A stretch of DNA of 30,410 bases from Gemmatimonadaceae bacterium (GTDB lineage Bacteria > Latescibacterota > UBA2968 > UBA8231), in the NCBI GenBank assembly GCA_002726335.1, contig PBSR01000153.1, forward strand, positions 1 through 30,410, read 5' to 3'. The notes under the pieces are model-generated. The model ran no database searches and was not told the DNA's origin. It saw only the letters and a list, made by a program, of their open reading frames with translations. This document shows positions 17,463 through 24,710 of the stretch, in pieces; the stretch's first letter is position 1; each line of letters begins with the position of its first letter. A program made the position numbers and the translations under genes.

Positions 17463-17553
17463 GGCATGCCCGAGTGAAGAACACATGCCAGGGCGGTGTC
17501 TGTAGACAAGCAGAAGTACCTTCGCCGATCCCACCATCCGCCGAGAGCAGCCG

Positions 17554-18516
17554 ATGAACGACAACAGCATCTACCTAGATTTCGAACGCCCCATCGTCGA
17601 ACTCGAGAAACGTATCGACGAGTTGGAGAATCAGGCCGAGACGGACGGCCTGGACTTGAGTCGCGAACTGCGCAGCCTCGAGGAGAAGGTGGAGAAGCTC
17701 CGCCTGGAGATCTATTCCAAGCTGACGCGCTGGCAACGGGTGCAGATATCCCGCCATCCGCAGCGACCGTATGCGCTGGACTACATAGAGCGCATGTTCA
17801 CCGACTTCACAGAGCTCCACGGTGACCGCTATTACGGGGACGACAAGTCGATCGTTGGGGGGCCGGCTCGCCTCGAGGGAGAGCCGATCATGGTCATCGG
17901 CGTGCAGAACGGACGCGACGTGGACGAGCGCAAGAGGCGAAACTTCGGCATGCCGCACCCGGAAGGGTACCGCAAGGCGCTACGGCTGATGCAGATGGCG
18001 GCGAAGTTCAATCGGCCCATCCTCACGCTGGTCGATACGTCAGGGGCGTTCCCCGGCATCGAAGCTGAAGAACGCGGTCAGGCCGAGGCGATTGCGCGCA
18101 ACCTGTTTGAGATGTCTCACCTGCCGGTACCCGTCATCGTGGCCATCATCGGCCAGGCCTTCTCCGGAGGCGCCATCGGCATGACGGTGGGCGATCGAAT
18201 CCTGATGCTCGAGCACGCCGTCTACTCGGTGATCGTGCCGGAGAGTTGTTCCACGATTCTGTTCCGCACGCGGGATCGCAAGGAGGAGGCGGCGGAGGCG
18301 TTGAAGCTGTCGGCTGAGGATCTGCTTGCGGAGAAGATCATCGACCGAATCGTACCCGAGCCTTTCGGTGGCGCCCATCGGGACTTCGACGAGGTCGCCG
18401 CCGGGCTCAAGCGCCACATCCAGGAGGCCCTTGCCGAACTCCGAGGGCTGTCTTCCATCGAACTCGTCGACCAGCGGGTGGAGAAGTTTGGCCGCATGGG
18501 CGTGTTTGAGGAATAG
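17554..18516 (+). CDS. accA: Acetyl-CoA carboxylase carboxyltransferase subunit alpha
   Basis: 320 residues, the normal length. With AccD it transfers CO2 from carboxybiotin to acetyl-CoA, making malonyl-CoA for fatty acids. The N-terminal helical hairpin ([15 protein letters not shown]) precedes the crotonase-like core with [45 protein letters not shown] and AFSGGAIGM for the oxyanion hole. The ATG at 17554 has GAGAG upstream. Last gene of the operon; a strong terminator follows 12 bp after the stop. The 91 bp between aspC and accA contain only a short GGCATG/CATGCC inverted repeat and no clear promoter. Confidence 0.96.
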   Translation: MNDNSIYLDFERPIVELEKRIDELENQAETDGLDLSRELRSLEEKVEKLRLEIYSKLTRWQRVQISRHPQRPYALDYIERMFTDFTELHGDRYYGDDKSIVGGPARLEGEPIMVIGVQNGRDVDERKRRNFGMPHPEGYRKALRLMQMAAKFNRPILTLVDTSGAFPGIEAEERGQAEAIARNLFEMSHLPVPVIVAIIGQAFSGGAIGMTVGDRILMLEHAVYSVIVPESCSTILFRTRDRKEEAAEALKLSAEDLLAEKIIDRIVPEPFGGAHRDFDEVAAGLKRHIQEALAELRGLSSIELVDQRVEKFGRMGVFEE

Positions 18517-18528
18517 GCGCAGAACGGA

Positions 18529-18573
18529 AAAGGCCCCCGCCTCAGGATGGAGGCGGGGGCCTTTCTTTTTTTT
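18529..18573 (+). terminator. Intrinsic terminator ending the ilvC-accA operon
   Basis: A 15-bp stem, AAAGGCCCCCGCCTC (18529-18543) with its complement at 18550-18564, closes a 6-nt loop (AGGATG) and is followed by a T-rich tract. On the opposite strand the stem is followed by TTTTCC only, so it may also weakly stop the convergent minus-strand gene ending at 18584. Confidence 0.95.
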
Positions 18574-18583
18574 GCTGTGGATT

Positions 18584-19645
18584 TCAGCCCCGACGGATGC
18601 GGTCGAACAGTCGTTCCAGGCGATCGAAGGCGAGTCGGATCATGTCGTCGTCCCAGTCGCCGTCAACGTTGACCCGCAGGACGGATTTCAACGTGTCGAG
18701 ATAGGCTCGCTGCGCCTCGGTCAGGGGGCGGTTGCTCGGTACGCGCTCGGCGTCGCGATCCTCACGGTCGCCGCGATCATTGCGGTCACTGCGGTCACGT
18801 CCGCCACGTCCCCCACGACCACCACGTTCACTGCGTTCGCTGCGGTCCTCACGCTCTGAGCGTCCGCCACGATCCTCACGGTCGCCGCGGCCACCTCGCT
18901 CGCCGCGGTCATTGCCGCCGCCACGCTCGCCCCGATCATTGCCGCCGCCGCGCTCACCCCGATCACTGCCGCCGCCGCGCTCACCCCGATCGCTGCCGCC
19001 ACGCTGAGGTCGGCGCTCGGACTGGCCGCCCCGTCTGCTTTCCGCCGGAGCAGGTGTGGGTTCTGGTTCTGGTGCTGCTTCCTTGGCTTCGGCGTCGCCG
19101 GAACTGTCGTCAGCTGACTCGCTGTCGTCGGTCTTCGCCGTTGCCGTCTCTGTCGCCGCGGCGGCACTGTCGTCGGCCTCGGAAAGCAGGTACTTGAAGA
19201 ACATCTTCATCTTGTTCGCCGAGTCGTTCCCCATACCCGTCTCGTTGCGGAAGAAGGTGACGATGTCACGGTCGGCCATCTCACCGTCCGCTTCCTGCAT
19301 CTTCGCAAGAAGCGTGGGATAGAGATCGCGGACGACCTCGGCCAGAGCCTGCTTGCGCGTTTCCTTGTCCACGAGGCTGCGCAGGCGATCCGTCGGCCGC
19401 TGCTCATCGTCGATCAGGCCCATGGCCTCGACGCCACGCAGGAACCGGTAGATCATCGACGGCGTGCGAATGATGGCACGTACGTAGTCCCGGTCGATCT
19501 CGTCGGGGATCTTGCTCTGCAGGCGGGACAGAAACTTCTCGAACTGCGTCTTGGTGATGTAGGGATACCAGGGCTTCTCCTTGCCGTTGGCCTCGTCACC
19601 GTCCTCTGTGACGGTTTCGTCCTCGTCCCTGGATTTCTCTGCCAT
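18584..19645 (-). CDS. DUF5343-like protein with long RGG/RGD-type disordered region
   Basis: 353 residues in three parts. Residues ~25-155 are a helical domain opening PWYPYITKTQFEKFLSRL, with later GLIDDEQRPTDRLRSLV, resembling DUF5343, a winged-helix-like domain of unknown role. Residues ~160-310 are low complexity: an acidic Ala/Glu/Asp stretch, then Arg/Gly/Asp-rich repeats of GGNDRGERG type, similar to RGG boxes of RNA-binding proteins. Residues ~315-353 are a predicted helical tail (LTEAQRAYLDTLKSVL). The ATG has GGAG 8 bp upstream. It is the last gene after queF in the minus-strand cluster. RNA binding or condensate formation is inference from composition; no catalytic motif is seen. 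Confidence 0.75.
   Translation of the reverse strand: MAEKSRDEDETVTEDGDEANGKEKPWYPYITKTQFEKFLSRLQSKIPDEIDRDYVRAIIRTPSMIYRFLRGVEAMGLIDDEQRPTDRLRSLVDKETRKQALAEVVRDLYPTLLAKMQEADGEMADRDIVTFFRNETGMGNDSANKMKMFFKYLLSEADDSAAAATETATAKTDDSESADDSSGDAEAKEAAPEPEPTPAPAESRRGGQSERRPQRGGSDRGERGGGSDRGERGGGNDRGERGGGNDRGERGGRGDREDRGGRSEREDRSERSERGGRGGRGGRDRSDRNDRGDREDRDAERVPSNRPLTEAQRAYLDTLKSVLRVNVDGDWDDDMIRLAFDRLERLFDRIRRG
18910..18990 (-). repeat. Three tandem 27-bp units inside the RGG-rich coding region
   Basis: Units at 18910-18936, 18937-18963 and 18964-18990 differ from each other at only a few positions, and more degenerate copies flank them. Each encodes one 9-residue GG(S/N)DRGERG repeat. Nearly identical units point to recent slippage or unequal recombination, so repeat number is likely to vary between strains. 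Confidence 0.85.
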
Positions 19646-19711
19646 GGAAACGCTCCGATCGGGTTGTGGAGTGGAGCCGCTCCGTGATGTAGTCGCTGCC
19701 CCGGTGCGCCG

Positions 19712-20068
19712 TCAGGGCGCGGGGTAGGCGGCCGTGACCTTCGTGGTGATGCCTCCGCGCGCGGAAAAGTCTCCGGTGACGGTCATCCGTCGAGGTGCAC
19801 AGGCGGTCACGAGGTGGTCGAGAATCACGTTGGTAGCGGCTTCGTAAAAGATGCCCCGTTGACGGTACGACTGCAGATACAACTTGAGAGACTTCAGTTC
19901 GATGCAGCGTTCGTCGGGGACATATGTGATGTGGATCGTGCCGAAGTCGGGATGCCCCGTCTTCGGACAGACCGAGGTAAACTCCGGACAGTCGATGTCG
20001 ATGGTGAATTCCCGCCCCGGATTGGGGTTGGGGAAATGCTCAAGAAGCTCTTCTGGTGTATCGCTCAT
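19712..20068 (-). CDS. queF: NADPH-dependent 7-cyano-7-deazaguanine reductase, short (unimodular) type
   Basis: 118 residues. It reduces preQ0 to preQ1, a nitrile-to-amine reduction in the queuosine pathway. The catalytic Cys34 lies in FTSVCPKTGHPDFGTI with Asp41 seven residues on, and ELKSLKLYLQSYR is the substrate-binding helix typical of the short T-fold type. The 70-bp gap upstream shows no preQ1 riboswitch that I can recognise and no clear Shine-Dalgarno. queC lies two genes upstream on the same strand; queD and queE are not in the window. Confidence 0.95.
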   Translation of the reverse strand: MSDTPEELLEHFPNPNPGREFTIDIDCPEFTSVCPKTGHPDFGTIHITYVPDERCIELKSLKLYLQSYRQRGIFYEAATNVILDHLVTACAPRRMTVTGDFSARGGITTKVTAAYPAP

Positions 20069-20138
20069 ATAGGTATGTGTTGAAAGGCCAAAGCTACTCG
20101 TTTTCGACAGTCATGCAAGGGGCAGACAGTTGCCTGGG

Positions 20139-21719
20139 TCAGCTCGTGAATCTTCGCAGGACGTTGGCCGTCATGGCAGACACGACGTCGTCCACCAGGA
20201 CCGAGGCTGACCAGGTGATGGAGCCCACGGAGAACACCTCGCCGCCACTGTCGGTGTCGAAGTGGACGATCTCCGCACCGCCTCTGTCGGGATTCATGCC
20301 GCGTGCGATGAGATGCGTATTTGCCGGCGAACTGGGGGAGCGCTTGTCCGTTTCGTGGCCGCTGGCGCCCCCGGGGATGCGCATGTGCAGGCTCCGACTG
20401 CCGAAGACATCGCCAACCTTCACCTTGGTGCCGGCCAGCGACCAATGGTCGGCATCGATCACCTCGTACGGGGCGGCCGTCATGATGCCGGGCTCGCTAT
20501 ACACGACACCGAGAAGGCTTGCCTCTGATTCAGCGTACAGAGAGAAACGGCTCTCGGCCCCCCGATCGAGCAGAACTCGGCCGTCACCGTTGAAGAATTG
20601 CATCGTCGTATCGTCAACGAATTCTACCTTGCAGTTGAGGCCATTGCCACCGAAATAGGCGAGCCGGCCACCCCGTTCGAAGACCCACTTCTTGACGCCG
20701 AAGTACATCTCCTCCGACCAGTACTCCGGATGCGTGGTGATCACCAGCACACGATAGTCGTCAAGCGGCGGCAGTCCCCTGTGCAGTTGGCTCTCGGACC
20801 AGAGATCGTAGTCGAAGCCCTCGCGCTCCATCCAGGCCAGAAAGCGCCACTCCGCCTCGGCGACATGACAGGCGGCGCGGCCCTCGATGGGATCGGTGGC
20901 CTGCACTTGCAGCGGGATGTGGTTGATCGGCTCGGGGCGATCGAAGGACAGAGGCGCGTAGTCTTCGGTTTCGTAGTTGATGTGGTCGGGGTTCGTGTAG
21001 CGATTGAGCTCCAGCCGCGCGTTCACCGTGGGTGTCGGCGGGAAGCGATCGGGATGGATGTAGTTGCTGCGGCCGCCGAAGTTGTTGTAGGCATTCCAGA
21101 CCATGTCGTTGGCCAGAACGGCGATGGGAGCAGTCGGCTGCGCCGGGGCCACGATCCAGGGGAAGGAGAAGAACCCCCCGTCGGCGGTTGACGCATGGAA
21201 ATAGTAGAGACCGGATCGAGTCGGTGCCGTCTGGTACTGCTTGTGAGCCGGGTTGGCGTAGCCGAAACGGTTCCACTGCACGCCGGTCTGTGTGTAGTCG
21301 CCGTCCGGGGTCATCTGCACCGTGGCTCGCGGGCCGTGCTCGTCATACCAGCCGATGGTCTGGATGAACTCCTTGTCGATGCCGTAGCGGAACAGTTCCA
21401 GCTTGTAGGCTCTGTCGCTGTGAATACGGAATTCAGCACGCTCACCAGCCTGTACACAGCGGGGCCAGGCGTAACCGAGCAGGCCGTCGGCGAGCAGGCG
21501 GAACTGGTATGGTCGGCCTTCGGTCACGTTCATCCGCACTCGCTTGGCGCCGTAGCCGTCACGGGCCAGAATGACCTCGTACGGCCCCGGGAGAAGGTCG
21601 GCGTACACGGCGCCCGAGGCCCGTGACCTGGTCGCCACCGAGCCCTGCTCGTTGACGAACTCCAGAAGGGTGTCGGGCAGGGCCACGTAGCGTTCGTCGC
21701 TGACATATCCGATGAGCAT
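20139..21719 (-). CDS. N,N-dimethylformamidase large-subunit-like protein
   Basis: 526 residues resembling the beta subunit of N,N-dimethylformamidase, an amidohydrolase with a mononuclear iron site. The N-terminal ~100 residues are beta-rich (VYADLLPGPYEVILARDGYGAKRV), a carbohydrate-binding or transthyretin-like fold. The family core includes SGLYYFHASTADGGFFSFPW, ANDMVWNAYNNFGGRSNYI, the glutamine-amidotransferase-like segment DDYRVLVITTHPEYWSEEM and FGGNGLNCKVEF. Homologues are abundant in Latescibacteria- and Poribacteria-type genomes, and most have unknown substrates. The ATG at 21719 is 4 bp after the queC stop, so it is co-transcribed with queC. The amide substrate is unknown, and the small DMFase subunit is not evident in the window. 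Confidence 0.75.
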   Translation of the reverse strand: MLIGYVSDERYVALPDTLLEFVNEQGSVATRSRASGAVYADLLPGPYEVILARDGYGAKRVRMNVTEGRPYQFRLLADGLLGYAWPRCVQAGERAEFRIHSDRAYKLELFRYGIDKEFIQTIGWYDEHGPRATVQMTPDGDYTQTGVQWNRFGYANPAHKQYQTAPTRSGLYYFHASTADGGFFSFPWIVAPAQPTAPIAVLANDMVWNAYNNFGGRSNYIHPDRFPPTPTVNARLELNRYTNPDHINYETEDYAPLSFDRPEPINHIPLQVQATDPIEGRAACHVAEAEWRFLAWMEREGFDYDLWSESQLHRGLPPLDDYRVLVITTHPEYWSEEMYFGVKKWVFERGGRLAYFGGNGLNCKVEFVDDTTMQFFNGDGRVLLDRGAESRFSLYAESEASLLGVVYSEPGIMTAAPYEVIDADHWSLAGTKVKVGDVFGSRSLHMRIPGGASGHETDKRSPSSPANTHLIARGMNPDRGGAEIVHFDTDSGGEVFSVGSITWSASVLVDDVVSAMTANVLRRFTS

Positions 21720-21723
21720 GGGG

Positions 21724-22428
21724 TCAGTCTCTCATGATGGGGTCAACGTGGCCCGCGGCGGCGAAGCCCCGGGCCCGCAGGTCGCAACTGTGACAGCGCC
21801 GGCAGGGCCGGTCCTGTCCTGCGTAGCAGGACCACGTCAGGTGCAGGGGGGCGTTCAGATCCAGCCCGCGACGCACGATGCCGCCCTTGTCCAGATCGAG
21901 CAGGGGAGTGCGCACCTCGATGCGGGTGGCTGCGGCGGTTCCCTGCCTGGCGAGTTCGTCGAAGGCGGCAAAGAACGCCGGTTGGGTATCGGGATAGGCG
22001 GAATCGGCCGCATGGGCGCCGCAGAAGATCTCCGTGGCCCCGAGCACTTCGGCCCAGGCCACCGCGGCGCTGAGCAGGATGGCGTTACGGAAGGGCACGT
22101 ACGTGCTGGGCACCGGGTCTGTGTCGGCGGCGGCGGGCACCGGCAGGGATGTGTCCGTCAGGCTCGAGCCACCCATGTCGCGCAGCCAGGTCAGGTCGAT
22201 GTCACGCCGGCTCGCCAGACCGTAGTGGTCGGCGATCGCGTTGGCGGCACGAGCCTCACGGAGTGCCGTTCGTTGGCCGTACCCCGCGTGCAGAACGCCG
22301 ACCTGCGGTCCGTGGCGGGCGATGGCCAAGGCCAGCGTCACGCAGCTGTCCAAGCCGCCGCTCAGCAGGGCGACGGCTCGAATCTCGGCATCGCCACAGT
22401 CGGGATTCTCCGGGGGATCGGGCATCAT
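21724..22428 (-). CDS. queC: 7-cyano-7-deazaguanine (preQ0) synthase
   Basis: 234 residues. It converts 7-carboxy-7-deazaguanine to preQ0 using ATP and ammonia. The N-terminal PP-loop SGGLDS is at residues 23-28. TYVPFRNAILLSAAVAWAE and CGAHAADSAYPDTQPAF are family core segments. Near the C-terminus Cys201, Cys209, Cys212 and Cys215 form the structural zinc site (C-x7-C-x2-C-x2-C). Two consecutive ATG codons begin the gene and no Shine-Dalgarno is apparent. It is divergent from ispH across 57 bp and heads the minus-strand cluster. Confidence 0.95.
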   Translation of the reverse strand: MMPDPPENPDCGDAEIRAVALLSGGLDSCVTLALAIARHGPQVGVLHAGYGQRTALREARAANAIADHYGLASRRDIDLTWLRDMGGSSLTDTSLPVPAAADTDPVPSTYVPFRNAILLSAAVAWAEVLGATEIFCGAHAADSAYPDTQPAFFAAFDELARQGTAAATRIEVRTPLLDLDKGGIVRRGLDLNAPLHLTWSCYAGQDRPCRRCHSCDLRARGFAAAGHVDPIMRD

Positions 22429-22449
22429 CGGGGAGTAAGTATAGGTAGA

Positions 22450-22477
22450 TTGACACCCCTAAGGGGTTGCATAGATT
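22450..22477 (+). promoter_or_regulatory. Candidate promoter of ispH and the BMC genes with dyad in its spacer
   Basis: TTGACA (22450-22455), 16 bp, TAGATT (22472-22477) predicts a start near 22484, one or two bases before the ispH ATG, so the message could be leaderless; consistently no Shine-Dalgarno precedes the ATG. The spacer holds ACCCC-TAA-GGGGT (22455-22467), a dyad well placed for a repressor. The -10 matches consensus at only four of six positions. Confidence 0.45.
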
Positions 22478-22485
22478 CTCGTGCC

Positions 22486-23763
22486 ATGGCTTTCAGGCAG
22501 TTCGACCGCGTGCCGAATCACTATGCCGGACAGGTGATTCAGCGTATCAAGGATTTCCGTCAGGACGAGGGCAAACGCTCGCTGACGCCCACGGTTCTGA
22601 CCCTGGGCGGGCTCGAGGTGCTGGTGCCACGCCACTTCGGATTCTGTTTCGGTGTGGAGCGGGCCATCCATATGGCATTCTCGGCCCTCGAGAGGCATCC
22701 CGACCGGCAGATCAACCTGTTGAGCGAGATTATCCACAATCCCCTCGTGAATGACGACCTGGCCCGCCGCGGCATTCGTTTCATCCACGACAGTGACGGT
22801 CAGCGACAGATTCCCGAGGACGAGATCTCCACCGACGACGTGGTTCTGATCCCCGCCTTCGGTACCACCCTCGAGATCGAGCAATCCCTGCAGCACAGCG
22901 GTATCGACACGGCCACACAGGAGTTTCGCGAGCATTTCGATACAACCTGCCCTTTCGTCTCCAAAGTCTGGGACCGGGGCCAGGAACTGGGCCTCGAGGG
23001 CTACACGATCGTCATTCACGGTAAATTCCTGCACGAAGAAACCCAAGCCACGCACTCGCACACAAAGGCCTGTGGCAAGACCCTCGTCGTATTGGACAGC
23101 GCCGAGGCGCAGCAGCTGGCTGACTTCATCGCCGGGCGCATGAGCCTGGAGCTGTTCCGTGATGTTTTTTCCGGGAAGTGGTCGAAGGGTTTCGATCCGG
23201 AAACAGACCTGCAACGCGTCGCCGTGGTCAATCAGACCACGATGTTGGCTGAAGAGACGAGGGAGGTAGGCCGGCTCCTGCGCCAGGCCCTGCTCGAACG
23301 TCACGGCGACAGGGACATCAGTTACCATTTCGCCGACACCAACGACACCCTCTGCTACGCCACGAACTGGAACCAGAACGCGACGAAGGCACTGCTCGAC
23401 GCCGAACCCGATCTGGCTGTCGTCGTCGGGGGATACAACAGCTCCAATACATCTCATCTGGTAGAGATCTGCGAACAGGTCATGCCCAGTTTCCTGATCA
23501 GTTCGGCCGACGAACTGCTGTCCGACAAGCGCATCCGCCACTTCGATATCCACTCCCGGCAGAGCATCGTCACCGAGGACTGGCTACCCGCACAACTGCC
23601 GGCCCGTATCGCCATCGCCTCAGGGGCGAGCTGCCCTGACGTGTTGATGAACGCCGTGTTCGAGGCCATCGCGGGGTTCTACCAATACGGTCCCGATGAC
23701 ATTGACGCCGGGCTTGAATCGCTGTCGTTGCACGAGCCGATGGCCGCGGTCACCGCGGGATGA
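22486..23763 (+). CDS. ispH: 4-hydroxy-3-methylbut-2-enyl diphosphate reductase
   Basis: 425 residues, the long IspH type known from cyanobacteria, plants and some other phyla rather than the ~310-residue Escherichia coli type. It is the last MEP-pathway enzyme, reducing HMBPP to IPP and DMAPP with a 4Fe-4S cluster. Cluster cysteines appear in FGFCFGVERAI (Cys54), DTTCPFVSKV and GASCPDVL. Also visible are LLSEIIHNPLVNDDL, HGKFLHEETQATHSHT, CYATNWNQNA and VVVGGYNSSNTSHL. The ATG at 22486 fits the family N-terminus (MAFRQFDR); the open frame upstream runs antisense through queC and is a shadow. The first microcompartment gene begins only 7 bp after the stop. Confidence 0.96.
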   Translation: MAFRQFDRVPNHYAGQVIQRIKDFRQDEGKRSLTPTVLTLGGLEVLVPRHFGFCFGVERAIHMAFSALERHPDRQINLLSEIIHNPLVNDDLARRGIRFIHDSDGQRQIPEDEISTDDVVLIPAFGTTLEIEQSLQHSGIDTATQEFREHFDTTCPFVSKVWDRGQELGLEGYTIVIHGKFLHEETQATHSHTKACGKTLVVLDSAEAQQLADFIAGRMSLELFRDVFSGKWSKGFDPETDLQRVAVVNQTTMLAEETREVGRLLRQALLERHGDRDISYHFADTNDTLCYATNWNQNATKALLDAEPDLAVVVGGYNSSNTSHLVEICEQVMPSFLISSADELLSDKRIRHFDIHSRQSIVTEDWLPAQLPARIAIASGASCPDVLMNAVFEAIAGFYQYGPDDIDAGLESLSLHEPMAAVTAG

Positions 23764-23770
23764 GATCCTC

Positions 23771-24079
23771 GTGATCCTGGCACGCGTGAAAGGTCAGGCG
23801 GTTGCTGCCGCCAAGGTAGACAATCTCGAAGGGCACAAGCTGCTTCTCGTCGAGTTGCTCACCATCGATGAAGAGGGCATCGTATACACTCGAAAGCACA
23901 TGGTCTGCGTCGATGCGGTGGGAGCCGGCGAGGGCGAATTCGTGCTTGTCGTTCAGGGCAGTTCGGCCAGGCAAGCGCCCGATATGCGCGATGTCCCGGT
24001 GGATGCCCTCATCGTCGGGATCGTCGAATCGGTCTCCGCCCTCGGCCAACGATTGACGGCAGAAGCGCTGGCGGCATGA
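23771..24079 (+). CDS. BMC-P shell protein 1 (EutN/CcmL family pentamer)
   Basis: 102 residues. BMC-P proteins form pentamers that cap the vertices of microcompartment shells. Features are ILARVKGQAVAAAKVDNLEGHKLLLVE, the central VCVDAVGAGEGEFVLVVQGSSAR with the DAVGAG turn, and the closing PVDALIVGIVESV strand. The start is GTG at 23771, 7 bp after the ispH stop; GGGATGAG lies just upstream. It shares ATGA with the next gene. It is closest by eye to the fourth BMC-P at 27002. Confidence 0.92.
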   Translation: MILARVKGQAVAAAKVDNLEGHKLLLVELLTIDEEGIVYTRKHMVCVDAVGAGEGEFVLVVQGSSARQAPDMRDVPVDALIVGIVESVSALGQRLTAEALAA

Positions 24080-24387
24080 GAGTCTGTCAGGTTATCGGCA
24101 CGGTGGTCTCCACCGAACATCATCCGGCCCTCGGAGGCAGGAAGATCCTCGTCGTCGACGACGGCGACGGTGGGGCCGGCGGCGTGCAGCTTGCCGTCGA
24201 TGCCGTAGGCGCCGGTGGGGGATGCCGCGTGCTGGTGTCGGACTCCGGCGCCGCCGGCAGTGACGTGACGGGCCTTGAATCGCCGCCGTTGCGCAGTGTC
24301 ATCGTCGGAATCATCGATCAGAATACTGCGGATCAGAGTACTGCGGATCAGAGCGCCACGGACGGAGAATCCGGGGAGGCGATATGA
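24076..24387 (+). CDS. BMC-P shell protein 2 (EutN/CcmL family) with repeat tail
   Basis: 103 residues. RVCQVIGTVVSTEHHPALGGRKILVV and LAVDAVGAGGGCRVLVSDSGAA are the EutN/CcmL core, ending in LRSVIVGIID. The last ~23 residues are a polar tail built from three in-frame 15-bp units (DQNTA, DQSTA, DQSAT), which is not part of the pentamer fold. It overlaps the first BMC-P gene by 4 bp (ATGA) and the third in the same way. It is probably one of several vertex variants. Confidence 0.9.
   Translation: MRVCQVIGTVVSTEHHPALGGRKILVVDDGDGGAGGVQLAVDAVGAGGGCRVLVSDSGAAGSDVTGLESPPLRSVIVGIIDQNTADQSTADQSATDGESGEAI
24316..24360 (+). repeat. Three tandem 15-bp units in the tail of BMC-P 2
   Basis: Units begin GATCAG at 24316, 24331 and 24346. 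The first two differ by one base; the third has diverged in its second half. In frame they give DQNTA, DQSTA and DQSAT. This looks like slippage-derived growth of a disordered C-terminal tail. Confidence 0.85.
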
Positions 24388-24677
24388 AGCTGGCGCGAGT
24401 GCTGGGGCACGTCGTACTGTCACGCGCCATCGAGCCATACGCCAGCAAGGCGCTGCATCTGATTCAGGACGTGGACGCCAGCTTGCAGCCGGTAGGTGAG
24501 CCGGAGGTCAGTGTTACCTGGCAGGCAATGAAGAAGGACGATCTTGTCCTGGTAGAGGTATCACGTGAAGCGTGTAACGCCTTCGACGCAACGATCCCGG
24601 CCGACGCGGTAATCATCGGACGTGCCGATCAGGTGCGCATCGAGAATCACAAGAACGGGGACAGCGCCGAAGGTTAG
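24384..24677 (+). CDS. BMC-P shell protein 3, diverged EutN/CcmL family
   Basis: 97 residues. MKLARVLGHVVLSRAIEPYASKALHLIQ and the closing strand PADAVIIGRADQVRIEN identify the EutN/CcmL fold. The usual DAVGAG segment is absent and replaced by VTWQAMKKDDLVLVEVSREACNAFD, so it is the most diverged of the four vertex proteins here. The start overlaps the second BMC-P gene (ATGA). Three adjacent BMC-P genes of different type are common in Planctomycetes/Verrucomicrobia-type microcompartment loci. Confidence 0.85.
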   Translation: MKLARVLGHVVLSRAIEPYASKALHLIQDVDASLQPVGEPEVSVTWQAMKKDDLVLVEVSREACNAFDATIPADAVIIGRADQVRIENHKNGDSAEG

Positions 24678-24710
24678 CGTGGCGCTGACGATCACAGGAA
24701 ACGAGCGAAC

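Noticed and set aside
17463..17553. Separate promoter for accA
   Set aside because: Only a short GGCATG/CATGCC inverted repeat is visible; no -35/-10 pair that I trust.
18732..19007. Arg/Ser/Pro-rich + strand frame or CRISPR-like repeats
   Set aside because: The 27-bp units are contiguous, without spacers, and encode the GG(S/N)DRGERG repeats of the minus-strand protein.
19685..19728. GC hairpin at the end of queF as a terminator
   Set aside because: The stem has a 3-nt bulge and no U-run, and it overlaps the queF coding end; not convincing.
20069..20138. preQ1 riboswitch upstream of queF
   Set aside because: Expected from pathway logic, but no recognisable preQ1 aptamer was found here or in the 57 bp upstream of queC.
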